From: Paenibacillus sp. FSL H8-0548
GTDB taxonomy: Bacteria; Bacillota; Bacilli; Paenibacillales; Paenibacillaceae
Length of the DNA: 64,000 bases
Direction: 5' to 3'
Assembly: GCF_038630985.1 (NCBI RefSeq)
Contig: NZ_CP152049.1
Location: 624,001-688,000 of the forward strand
Shown: piece after piece, positions 51,659-60,105 of the stretch
Layout: each line of letters opens with the position of its first letter
How positions within the stretch are numbered: position 1 is the stretch's first letter
Translations under genes and position numbers: made by a program
The notes under the pieces: generated by a model
The model's database searches: none
What the model saw: only the letters and a program-made list of their open reading frames with translations
What the model was told of the DNA's origin: nothing

Positions 51659-53272
51659 ATGAACTTGAATCCAGAGGACTGGCCCTTCGACGATTTACAT
51701 ATGCAATGGCACGGCTTGGCGAGCAAAAGCTATGACCTGAACACTACAAACAGGACACTTAATATCGATATGTATACGCTGTGGATCATCTACCGAGGGT
51801 CAGGCGCAATCGTAGTGGAAAGACAGCCGATTGCGCTTCGGGAAAGCCACTGCGTGTTATTCGCTCCTGGAGCGAGCATTGAATTCGCAGTGGGGCGGGA
51901 GAAGACCTTGCAGGTCTTCTCCTTGACCTTTGCTGCCGGCAAGCTCGGTGGACATCATGAAGGGGAAGAAAACATATTTTCCTATTTTCAAAACCGAGCT
52001 GTAGCAGTTACGCCATTCTCTCCCTTGCTCACTATATTGGAAACTCTCACTGCAAGTAAGGAAGCTAGTACTGGATTAGAGAAGTTCAGGAGAAGTATTC
52101 TTATGCAAGAGGTGTTGTATACGTTTCTAGACAGGGCATGTACGGGAATGCCCTCGAATTCAAAGGAAGCTGTAGAGTATACGATTTCCTACATACAGGA
52201 GCATTATGATCGCAAGCTTACTATAAAGGATTTGTCTGCTATGGCGGAGATTGGACCGCGGCAGTACTCTCATATTTTCAAGCAAATGACAGGTATAAGT
52301 CCCATGGATTATGTCTACAGGGTGCGAATGGAACAAGCTAAGAAGCTTCTGCTCACCTCGGGGCGTGATATGCTTTCCATCGCTAATCAAGTCGGATTCC
52401 GGGATGAGTTTTATTTTAGCCGTAGATTTAAACAGCAAGTGGGCATTTCACCAACGTTTTATGTGAAGAATACGAAGCTTCGCGTCATTGGCCTTCTCTA
52501 TACTTCGCATCTGCTCGCTCTTGGTGTGACACCGATTGGCGCGCCGGACTATCATATTCAGCAGAACGAGTATGTGCACCCTTATCTCTCTTCGATGAGT
52601 TCTTTTGCATGGGACCCTTATGATCTCGATGAGATTAAGCAGATGAAACCGGATATTATTTTAGGCTACGAGCATATGACTCCAGGTGAATATGAACAGT
52701 TTTCAGCAATCGCTGAAGTCGTTCGCGTGACTTGGCAGTCCCAGGACGTCTATCAGCAGCTTGGCAACGTATCCACTGTAATAGACAAGCGACAGCAAGG
52801 GCGAGACTGGCTGGAGGTTCATGAGGAAAAAGTGGCAGTTATTCGTGAGCGTAAGCGGGCGTTGCTTGGAGTTCGCGAGACATGCGCGGCGCTTGTCATT
52901 GACAAGGACTCTTTCCGTGTAGCCGGTGATCGCAATATGGGGCATGTCTTATATCGCGCCTTGCGGTGGAAACCGCATCCCCTCGTTCAGCATATTATTG
53001 ACGACTATAATGGCAGCAACGTATTCTCGGATGCACTGGCTTTCGAAGACATTTATCGTTATGATGCGGATCGGCTGTTTGTCATGGTAAACATAAGAGA
53101 CGCTAGCGCTGAGGCTGGATTTCGCAAGCTCCAGAACACGGAGGCATGGCAAAGCTTAAAGGCGGTTCGCAGCGGCAACGTACATGTGGTTTCTTTTGAC
53201 AGATGGTGGATGTACTCTCCACTCGCGGTGGAGGGGCAGCTGCAAGATATTGAGAGATGGATTCATTTATAG
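51659..53272 (+). CDS. AraC-type regulator fused to a siderophore-binding domain (Btr/YbbB-like)
   Basis: A 537-residue fusion protein: an N-terminal cupin-like region (1-130), an AraC double helix-turn-helix at about 165-265 (LTIKDLSAMAEIGPRQYSHIFKQMTGISPMDYV, MLSIANQVGFRDEFYFSRRFKQQVGISPTFYV) and a C-terminal FecB-like binding domain from about 275 (LRVIGLLYTSHLLALGVTPIGAP). B. subtilis Btr (YbbB) has the same layout and activates siderophore uptake genes when it binds bacillibactin. GAAGGGGG precedes ATG 51659. It probably activates the lipoprotein gene upstream once the siderophore reaches the cytoplasm. Confidence 0.9.
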   Translation: MNLNPEDWPFDDLHMQWHGLASKSYDLNTTNRTLNIDMYTLWIIYRGSGAIVVERQPIALRESHCVLFAPGASIEFAVGREKTLQVFSLTFAAGKLGGHHEGEENIFSYFQNRAVAVTPFSPLLTILETLTASKEASTGLEKFRRSILMQEVLYTFLDRACTGMPSNSKEAVEYTISYIQEHYDRKLTIKDLSAMAEIGPRQYSHIFKQMTGISPMDYVYRVRMEQAKKLLLTSGRDMLSIANQVGFRDEFYFSRRFKQQVGISPTFYVKNTKLRVIGLLYTSHLLALGVTPIGAPDYHIQQNEYVHPYLSSMSSFAWDPYDLDEIKQMKPDIILGYEHMTPGEYEQFSAIAEVVRVTWQSQDVYQQLGNVSTVIDKRQQGRDWLEVHEEKVAVIRERKRALLGVRETCAALVIDKDSFRVAGDRNMGHVLYRALRWKPHPLVQHIIDDYNGSNVFSDALAFEDIYRYDADRLFVMVNIRDASAEAGFRKLQNTEAWQSLKAVRSGNVHVVSFDRWWMYSPLAVEGQLQDIERWIHL

Positions 53273-53322
53273 TATTTATTCGGAGAAGGAATTTCGCATA
53301 AAAACATATTCACGTTTCGGTC

Positions 53323-53349
53323 AAGGCCATCTCATAAGGTGGCCTTTTT
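53323..53349 (+). terminator. Terminator of the AraC/binding-protein fusion gene
   Basis: AAGGCCA pairs with TGGCCTT, followed by TTTG. Confidence 0.75.
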
Positions 53350-53429
53350 GTCGTATAGGAAACTATGGATTTTCCAAACCTGTTGATAACGATGCTGCGG
53401 CAGCAGTCGGAGAGCAGACAACGAAAGCT

Positions 53430-53611
53430 AACGGAAGCCAGAGACGCTAAAGTTGCATTTTGGGTTAGCGTCACATTTTAACGGAAGTGGGAGACTCTAT
53501 TACGCAGAAATGAACCGAAATCGGGCATGTGGGGTGCAAATAGAGGCCTCTGTTTCCGTTACAATCTTGAAACGAAGAATAAAGGCGATTTAGCGTCTGT
53601 GGTTTCCGTTA
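53430..53611. repeat. Nested inverted repeats with AACGGAA/TTCCGTT ends
   Basis: Arm A (53430-53451, AACGGAAGCCAGAGACGCTAAA) is inverted at 53589-53611. Arm B (53480-53501, AACGGAAGTGGGAGACTCTATT) is inverted at 53539-53561. All four arms share the outer AACGGAA and an inner AGAC-type core, so they are copies of one unit set as two nested pairs. Confidence 0.75.
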
Positions 53612-54517
53612 GAAGTGTGAGCTGACGCCGCCAAAGGACGGTGACTGCCGTTTCACCTTGTGTATCGATATGTCGTATGGAAACGTTAAATTGTACGCAT
53701 GAAAAAATGAAGGTTTAGCGAAGCGAGAAGATCGTTGTGGAGAAACGAACTGTTCGCCTTTGTAGCTTTCTTTCACCGGTTCTTAGATTGGCCGTGCTAG
53801 CTCGATGGATTCAGCGCTATGGGAGGAGGCTACGTTGTAGTTTGTACAACGTAATCGACGTTACTCGCCTAACAAGGCACGTACAGTGTAGTTTATGCAA
53901 TAGAATGCCTATTCTAGGGCGATATTCGTTGGTTTGGCGCTCATTCTAGTGCAATATTACAATGTAGCCGTCTGAAACAGCTCTCATGTGAGGTTTCCAT
54001 TGTAAGAAGTGCAGTGTAGGCGCTTCTCTTTAATCTAGTGGAGACTTTAGTGCATGATATAGCGGATTTCGGGTCGTACGCAGCTAAGGGTGCTGCAAGG
54101 ATAGCTGCGCACGGGACTCTAATTTATAAGTTGAACTTATCACATGCAGACTTAGCGCAGCGACCAAAACGTAAATGTTTAGTTCGAACAAATCGCTTAA
54201 TGCGAAAAATTATATAATAGAAATTATTAATTATGCGAATTATTGTGTCTTTTTTCCAAATAGATTGTCTTATAGATGAGTGATAGGTCGTGTAGATATG
54301 GAAGGAGCCTGGATATATTTTAAAAGGGAGAGAATGGCAGAGGGAAGTTTATACATACAGCAGGCTCAGCGGAACCAGGTGAAGCAAATATCGGTGTTTT
54401 TATAGACCATTTGAATGTATGGGAGTAGAACTGTAGCCAAAGAGGAGAGTCTAGAAAAGGGATTTTATGTATAAGTGAAGAATGAATAATGATCCTACCT
54501 AAAAAGGAGAAGTGAAA

Positions 54518-54859
54518 ATGAATCAAGACGTAACTGATTTTATTGAAGCGGTAAAAGAACCTTGGCAGGGGGAGCTCTGCTCCCAGCTGCGAGAGGTTGT
54601 CCACGGGGCGATTCCAGGTGTTCAGGAACGTGTACAATACAAGAAACCACATTTTCTGAAAAATGGAAAATACGCAGCCGTTATATCAACCTCGAAAGAC
54701 GCAGTAAGTTTTACCATTTTTAATGCCAGCGAGCTATCGTTACCGGAAGGATTATTCGAGGGCCCTCCCGAAAGAAAAACGATTAAGCTGAAAAAAGGGC
54801 ATACGGTCGATCATGAGCAACTGTCGTCTCTGGTAGTCCAAGCAGCTTCGACCATTTAA
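54518..54859 (+). CDS. DUF1801-family protein
   Basis: A 113-residue soluble protein with the DUF1801 pattern LREVVHGAIPGVQERVQYKKPHFLKNGKYAAVISTSKDAVSFTIFN. Members are small alpha/beta proteins related to YdhG/YjhX-type proteins, without a proven activity. AAGGAGAA precedes ATG 54518. The VOC-family gene follows after 46 bases and may be co-transcribed. Confidence 0.85.
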   Translation: MNQDVTDFIEAVKEPWQGELCSQLREVVHGAIPGVQERVQYKKPHFLKNGKYAAVISTSKDAVSFTIFNASELSLPEGLFEGPPERKTIKLKKGHTVDHEQLSSLVVQAASTI

Positions 54860-54905
54860 GATTGGGTTGTGTCTCATCGCAATGTGACAGAGGGGATTTG
54901 TGAGA

Positions 54906-55316
54906 ATGAGAGTGCGATTAGAAGGAATTACAGTGCTGTCGGATGATGTATCACGCTTGGCTAGCTTTTATCGTGAGGTGCTGGGCTTTACTACTGTTAT
55001 TGAGGAAGGGCATTATGCCGAATTTGAAAATAGCGGTGTTCGTTTGGCGATTTGTTCAAAGCCGTTAATGGCTGAAAATACGAGTGGGCATCATTCCTTT
55101 GTAGAAGAACGCAAGGGGCAGGCTTTTGAGCTTAACTTTCAATGTGAATCACCAGAAGCTGTGCATGAGATTTATCAGGATTATGTCACGAGGGGTGCCA
55201 CGTCGATTACAGAACCGAAGTCGATGTCTTGGGGGCACACAACTGGCTTTTTTGCAGATCCGGATGGCAATATTCATTCTATCTTTGCGATCAACCCGGA
55301 ACCAGAGAATCGCTGA
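54906..55316 (+). CDS. VOC-superfamily (glyoxalase/bleomycin-resistance-like) protein
   Basis: A 136-residue protein with two beta-alpha-beta-beta-beta modules of the vicinal-oxygen-chelate fold: VRLEGITVLSDDVSRLASFYREVLGFTTVIEEGHYAEF and the second half ending TGFFADPDGNIHSIFAI. The late DPDGN motif is the family hallmark, with a possible metal-binding residue nearby. The function could be a lyase, dioxygenase or drug-binding protein and cannot be set from sequence. GAGGGG precedes ATG 54906. A terminator follows. Confidence 0.85.
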   Translation: MRVRLEGITVLSDDVSRLASFYREVLGFTTVIEEGHYAEFENSGVRLAICSKPLMAENTSGHHSFVEERKGQAFELNFQCESPEAVHEIYQDYVTRGATSITEPKSMSWGHTTGFFADPDGNIHSIFAINPEPENR

Positions 55317-55345
55317 CTGATTGCTTATTTACTAACTGCCGCTTG

Positions 55346-55388
55346 CAGCCTTCACCTTCATTGAGAGGGGGAAGGCTGGCTTTTTTAT
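55346..55388 (+). terminator. Terminator after the VOC gene
   Basis: CAGCCTTC (55346-55353) pairs with GAAGGCTG (55371-55378), followed by GCTTTTTTA. Confidence 0.85.
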
Positions 55389-55494
55389 TTAGAGTTCCTT
55401 TAATTGGTTTTTGCGATAATCGTTCTCATTAGCTCTATCTTCCGCTATACTACCTTATATAAGAGTGGACAAGCGATATAGGGGAGGACCTTTC

Positions 55495-56172
55495 TTGAAG
55501 AAAGTACTGCTGATCGAGGATGAGAAAAACCTGTCTCGCTTCGTCGAGCTGGAGCTTCGATACGAGGGTTATGACGTTACAGCTGCATATGATGGAGAGA
55601 CGGGTCTTTATATGGCAACGGCGAGGCATTGGGATGTAATATTGCTTGATCTGATGCTGCCGGGCATGGATGGCATAGAAGTCTGCCGCAGAACGCGCCT
55701 GCTTCGCCAGACGCCTATTATTATGTTAACTGCGAGAGATAGCGTAAGTGACCGCGTGGCGGGACTGAATTGCGGGGCCGATGATTATATGCCCAAGCCC
55801 TTCGCGATTGAGGAGCTGCTGGCGCGCATTCATGTGATCTTCCGGAGACAGGACGGGCTGGCACGCGCCCGAGCCTCGGAGCTTGTGTATCAGGATTTGA
55901 CGGTAAACCTTGATGCCAGAGAGCTGCGCCGCGGAGAGGAGCGGATCGAGCTGACGAAGCGGGAATACGAGCTTCTGGTAGCTTTTATGGAAAACCAGGG
56001 AAGAGTGTTAAGCCGGGAAGTGCTGCTGGATAAAATTTGGGGAGTGGAGACAGCTGTAGATACGAACGTTGTCGATGTCTATGTTCGATATTTACGCAAC
56101 AAGATAGATGTTTCCAAGGAGGAAAGCTATATTAAAACTCAGCGCGGAATCGGTTATGTGATGGGTAGATGA
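55495..56172 (+). CDS. OmpR-family response regulator of the iron locus
   Basis: A 225-residue regulator with a receiver domain (EDE at residues 8-10, phospho-acceptor Asp52 in LLDLMLPGMDG, Lys in YMPKPF) and a C-terminal winged helix with the DNA-binding pattern ELTKREYELLVAFMENQGRVLSREVLLDKIWG and a late VDVYVRYLRNKID. TTG 55495 is preceded by GGGGAGGA and preferred over the upstream GTG. The kinase gene overlaps by 4 bases. Its position before the ferric-iron uptake genes suggests that it controls them, perhaps together with Fur. Confidence 0.9.
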   Translation: MKKVLLIEDEKNLSRFVELELRYEGYDVTAAYDGETGLYMATARHWDVILLDLMLPGMDGIEVCRRTRLLRQTPIIMLTARDSVSDRVAGLNCGADDYMPKPFAIEELLARIHVIFRRQDGLARARASELVYQDLTVNLDARELRRGEERIELTKREYELLVAFMENQGRVLSREVLLDKIWGVETAVDTNVVDVYVRYLRNKIDVSKEESYIKTQRGIGYVMGR

Positions 56173-57593
56173 GCGGAGGAAAACGGGCTTTTTACTCCCG
56201 CCTGCCCATCAAGTGGAAGCTTACGATAGGATCAGCGTGTATGATTTTTTTATGCTTTGCCGCGTATAATACCGTTCAGTATGTTTTTGTGGAAAATTGG
56301 ATGGTCAAGGAGCAGAAGGAAAGTATTCAACGCGATATGAATGAAGTGCTTAATTATTTTTTGGAACGGGAAAGCTCCTTCCAGAACGAGGAGCTCGCTT
56401 CGATTCGTAGTTATTTGAACAAGATAAACGTGAACGGTCAGCTGATCCGAGTGCTGGATGACAAGGGGAAGACGGTCATTGCCGTATCGGCGGATTTGCC
56501 AGAGGAGGATTGGCTGGAGCCTCTTGCCGCAGACCAATCGACGACGATTGCACGTGTCCGTTATGAGGGCGGTTCCCTGTTTGTCATGCGTAGTCCGCTC
56601 ACTATATTTGAAGTTAACGGTACCGTTGAAATGATCAGAAGCGTGGATGATTTCGACAGGCTTGTCAATGCGATCTTTCGGGTAATGATTGCGTTCGGTC
56701 TCGGAGCAATTGTGGTTAGCAGTATGGTTGGTTGGCTGTTAGCCAGGCAATTCCTGAAGCCGCTGCAATCAATGGCGGGCACGATCGGCAGCATTAAGCG
56801 CGATGGCATGCAGGCACGGATGCAGCCGCATGGAAGTCGGGATGAGCTGTCTGTCCTTATGCAGCATTTCAATGGCATGATGGATCAGGTAGAGCATTCC
56901 TTTGAGAAGCAGAGCCGTTTTGTAGAGGATGCCTCGCATGAGCTGCGTACTCCGATTGCCATTATTGAAGGCCATCTAGCGCTGTTGAGGCGCTGGGGGA
57001 AGCAGGACCCTGCCATACTTGAGGAATCTTTGGCTGCTGCGACAGAGGAGCTGCTGCGGCTGAAAATGCTGGTCGAGGAGCTGCTTTCCTTGACTCGTGC
57101 AGAGAAGGGGGATATGGCTGTTGGTTCGGAAGGCGAGGTTGCTGTGGAGCAGGCCGTTCGGTCACTGGTCAAGAAGCTGACAGTCGTATACCCGGAGAGA
57201 ACCTTCCAAGTGCATCCGGGGACAGGAGCAGAACAGCTGTTTATCGCTATGTCGGAGAATCATCTGGAGCAGGTGCTTCTAATCATGCTCGATAATGCAA
57301 TCAAGCATTCGGCGATCAGCGATCCGATAAGGATTACACTGGACCGAACAGGAGACGAAGCGCGTATTGCCGTTATCGATAGCGGGACGGGCATACCCGC
57401 CGCCGATCTGCCATACGTGATGGATCGTTTCTATCGTGCGGATAAGGCACGCAGCGGAGCTAAGCGAGGGCACGGATTGGGGCTTGCTATCGCCAAGCGT
57501 ATTGTGGAAAGAAGAGGCGGTACCATTTTGATTCAGAGCGAAGAGCTGAAAGGGACGACCGCGACGATTCAACTGCCAGCTCAGGAGCGCTAA
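56169..57593 (+). CDS. Sensor histidine kinase paired with the OmpR-type regulator
   Basis: A 474-residue membrane kinase with TM1 at about residues 15-38, an extracellular region of about 115 residues, TM2 at about 160-185, HAMP, and a HisKA domain with the acceptor in DASHELRTP (His257). The HATPase domain shows N-box LIMLDNAIKHS and glycine boxes DSGTGIP and GHGLGLAIAKRI. The small extracellular domain has no Glu-rich iron motif that I can point to, so the signal is not known. The start codon overlaps the regulator stop (ATGA). Confidence 0.9.
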   Translation: MSGGKRAFYSRLPIKWKLTIGSACMIFLCFAAYNTVQYVFVENWMVKEQKESIQRDMNEVLNYFLERESSFQNEELASIRSYLNKINVNGQLIRVLDDKGKTVIAVSADLPEEDWLEPLAADQSTTIARVRYEGGSLFVMRSPLTIFEVNGTVEMIRSVDDFDRLVNAIFRVMIAFGLGAIVVSSMVGWLLARQFLKPLQSMAGTIGSIKRDGMQARMQPHGSRDELSVLMQHFNGMMDQVEHSFEKQSRFVEDASHELRTPIAIIEGHLALLRRWGKQDPAILEESLAAATEELLRLKMLVEELLSLTRAEKGDMAVGSEGEVAVEQAVRSLVKKLTVVYPERTFQVHPGTGAEQLFIAMSENHLEQVLLIMLDNAIKHSAISDPIRITLDRTGDEARIAVIDSGTGIPAADLPYVMDRFYRADKARSGAKRGHGLGLAIAKRIVERRGGTILIQSEELKGTTATIQLPAQER

Positions 57594-57685
57594 GCTGGCA
57601 GAGCCGGCACTGCACGCAGGCAGCAGCTTGCGGCATTTTTAATTTTGATTTTCGATACAGTATTTTAAGAATAGAGGTGCTTGGC

Positions 57686-58753
57686 ATGAGGAAGAAGGAT
57701 ATGCTTTATCCGGTGCTTGGACTTGTTTTTATGCTGCTGCTCTCAGGCTGTAGTGCTAATACGCTCGCAGGCACTGGAGGGGGGACCTCAGTAAAGAAAA
57801 AGAAAGTTGTGACGGTATACAGCGCGCGGCACTACGAGATTGATGAGAAGCTGTATAAGGAGTTTACGAAAAAAACAGGTATTGATGTGTTAGAGATCAA
57901 GGGTACGGCTGAGGAACTGGTGCAGCGGATTTCAAAGGATGGCGCTGGCTCTGAAGCAGACTTGCTTCTCGCGGTGGACGGTGGCGTGCTGAAGCATGCG
58001 AAGGACCAGGGAGTGCTGCAGCCGATTGAATCGGAGACGATCAGCAGCAATGTGCCGCTTCAGTGGCGCGACCCTGATCAGGAGTGGGTCGGCATTGCGA
58101 CAAGGGCAAGGGTTATCGTCTATGCGAAAGATCGGGTGAAGACAGAGGAGTTGTCGACATATGAGGCTTTAACTGAAGAAAAGTGGCGGGGGCGGATTGT
58201 AGTTCGTTCCTCATCCAATTTGTATAATCAGTCGCTGCTGGCTTCCATTATTGCGATCAACGGATCAAACGAGGCAGAAAAGTGGGCCAAAGGAATGGTT
58301 CGCAACTTTGCCCGTCAGCCGGATGGCGGAGATCGAGCGCAGGCTAAGGCTATTGCGAACGGCATAGCTGACGTGGCGATTATGAATACGTATTATGTCG
58401 GCCAAATGTCGGTTTCCAGCGATTGGGAGGAAATGCGGATGGCAGAGGGGCTGGGCGTCTTCTTTCCTAATCAGGATACGACGGGAACGCACATCAATAT
58501 TAGCGGGGTAGGCTTAACCAAGCATGCGCCTAACAAAGAGGGAGCGTTGGAGCTGATTGGCTATTTGACCGGCAAGGAAGGCCAGACGCTGCTTGCCAAA
58601 GGAAGCTTCGAATACCCTGTCAATAAAGAGGCTGAGCTGCCGGAGCTGCTTACGCAGTGGGGCTCGTTCAGGCCACAGCAGCTTGACTTTGCCAGCCTCG
58701 AGCAATACAACAAGGATGCCAAAGACTTGTTTGCGATTGCGGGCTGGCAATAG
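57686..58753 (+). CDS. Ferric-iron-binding lipoprotein, first paralog (FutA/FbpA-like)
   Basis: A 355-residue iron(III)-binding lipoprotein with lipobox LSGC (lipidated Cys22). The N-terminal TVYSARHYEIDEKLYKEF segment and the tandem tyrosines in IMNTYYVGQM are the iron-coordinating parts of the FutA/FbpA family. GAGG precedes ATG 57686. It follows the kinase gene by about 90 bases and has a strong similarity to the gene at 58981-60102, so it is a duplicate. Its own upstream region has no clear Fur site; it may be controlled by the two-component system. Confidence 0.9.
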   Translation: MRKKDMLYPVLGLVFMLLLSGCSANTLAGTGGGTSVKKKKVVTVYSARHYEIDEKLYKEFTKKTGIDVLEIKGTAEELVQRISKDGAGSEADLLLAVDGGVLKHAKDQGVLQPIESETISSNVPLQWRDPDQEWVGIATRARVIVYAKDRVKTEELSTYEALTEEKWRGRIVVRSSSNLYNQSLLASIIAINGSNEAEKWAKGMVRNFARQPDGGDRAQAKAIANGIADVAIMNTYYVGQMSVSSDWEEMRMAEGLGVFFPNQDTTGTHINISGVGLTKHAPNKEGALELIGYLTGKEGQTLLAKGSFEYPVNKEAELPELLTQWGSFRPQQLDFASLEQYNKDAKDLFAIAGWQ

Positions 58754-58910
58754 ACGGCTTTAAGTCGTTAACGCAAACAAATTTTCATTTCACATCATTT
58801 TCTCATTTTCCATATGTAAACTAAAAATATAGGATCGCTTATGCAGAAGGCTTATTCGTTGATTTAATGATCGGAATAATAGCAAATCGTTATTTTTTTT
58901 GATTGTTAAT

Positions 58911-58931
58911 TGAGAATGAATATTATCCTCA
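58911..58931 (+). promoter_or_regulatory. Fur-box-like site upstream of the second ferric-iron-binding gene
   Basis: TGAGAATGAATATTATCCTCA contains TGAGAATGAATATTA, a partial match to the 7-1-7 Fur consensus, and its outer TGAG/CTCA bases form a wider dyad. It lies about 50 bases before the start of the importer operon. Confidence 0.55.
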
Positions 58932-58980
58932 TTGCAAGAAGCGTCCAGTTGATTACATATTAGGTGGAGGGAAATAGGAA

Positions 58981-60102
58981 ATGAAGAAGAGTTTTAGAAG
59001 TATGCTAGCGTTAATATCACTGATTACGGTAATGGCTCTGGTGACGGCATGTGGCGGAGGAAGCGGCAACGCAGCAAATAGCGGCAATACAGCCGGAGCG
59101 GGCAATACAGCAACGACGGAGCCTACAGCTACTCCTGAAGTAAAGACAGGCGGCGAAGTTAATATTTATACAGCGCGCCACTATGATGTGGATAGCGAGC
59201 TATATGCGAAGTTTACGGAAGCTACGGGTATTAAGGTTAATGTCGTTGAAGGTAAAGCACCTGAATTGATTGAGCGTATCAAGCGTGAAGGAGCAAGCAC
59301 GACTGCCGATCTATTTATTACGGTAGACGGAGGCATTCTGAACACAGCGAAGACGGAAGGTTTGCTTCAGCCAGTCGTATCCACTGTGATTGATGAGCAG
59401 GTGCCTGCCGAGCTGCGCGACAAGGACAGCGAGTGGATTGGATTGTCCACGCGTGCTCGTGTTATCGTCTATGTGAAGGATCGTGTTGATCCGAGCCAGC
59501 TTTCGACTTATGAGGATTTGGCGACGGAGAAGTGGAAAGGCAAGCTGCTCGTCCGCTCTTCGGAAAACCTGTACAACCAGTCCTTGCTGGCATCATTCAT
59601 TGCACTTAATGGTGAAGCTGCGACAGAACAGTGGGCGGCAGGCATAGCGGCTAACTTGGCAAGAGATCCAGAAGGCGGCGATCGTGACCAAGCGAAGGGG
59701 ATCGTAGCTGGTGTTGGCGATGTAGCCATTATGAATACGTATTATGTTGGTCAATTGTCAGTATCCCAGGATGCCGAGGAAGTGAAGGTAGCCGAACAAA
59801 TCGGCGTATTCTTCCCGAATCAGGATACAACTGGAACTCATATTAACATTAGCGGTGCAGGCTTGATTAAGCATAGTCCAAACAAGGATAATGCACTGAA
59901 GCTGATCGAGTTCCTTACGGCTCCAGAAGCACAGGAAATGTTCTCAAGTGCTAACTTTGAATTCCCGGTAAATAAGGCAGCCGCGATACCAGAGCTGCTG
60001 AAGAGCTGGGGCGAGTTCAAGCATCAGTCGATTGATTTCGCAGCATACGGAGAGTTCAATCCGAAAGCAGTAGAGATCGCCAACAAGGTTGGCTGGAAAT
60101 AA
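58981..60102 (+). CDS. Ferric-iron-binding lipoprotein, second paralog (FutA/FbpA-like)
   Basis: A 373-residue lipoprotein with lipobox VTAC (lipidated Cys24), a Gly/Asn/Thr-rich spacer, and the family patterns VNIYTARHYDVDSELYAKF, IMNTYYVGQL and FFPNQDTTGTHINISGAG. It is the binding protein of the permease and ATPase encoded directly after it; the permease starts 3 bases downstream. GTGGAGGG precedes the ATG. The longer spacer distinguishes it from the first paralog. Having a Fur-like box here and not before the other copy suggests different control of the two. Confidence 0.9.
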   Translation: MKKSFRSMLALISLITVMALVTACGGGSGNAANSGNTAGAGNTATTEPTATPEVKTGGEVNIYTARHYDVDSELYAKFTEATGIKVNVVEGKAPELIERIKREGASTTADLFITVDGGILNTAKTEGLLQPVVSTVIDEQVPAELRDKDSEWIGLSTRARVIVYVKDRVDPSQLSTYEDLATEKWKGKLLVRSSENLYNQSLLASFIALNGEAATEQWAAGIAANLARDPEGGDRDQAKGIVAGVGDVAIMNTYYVGQLSVSQDAEEVKVAEQIGVFFPNQDTTGTHINISGAGLIKHSPNKDNALKLIEFLTAPEAQEMFSSANFEFPVNKAAAIPELLKSWGEFKHQSIDFAAYGEFNPKAVEIANKVGWK

Positions 60103-60105
60103 GTA

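Larger units (their letters stand above)
53273..54517. other. Gene-free region (1.2 kb) with nested palindromes and repeated motifs
   Basis: No credible gene is seen. The first part holds a terminator (53323-53349) and four arms of a nested palindrome (53430-53611). The part from about 53830 to 54060 contains repeated short motifs such as TGTAGTTTGTACAAC, TGTAGTTTATGCAATA and GTGCAATATTACAATGTAG. The last 400 bases show nothing recognisable. The style suggests accumulated dispersed intergenic repeats. Confidence 0.6.

Noticed and set aside
53737..53949. 70-codon open frame in the gene-free stretch before the DUF1801 gene
   Set aside because: It lies across the repeated motifs, has no family features and no convincing ribosome binding site.
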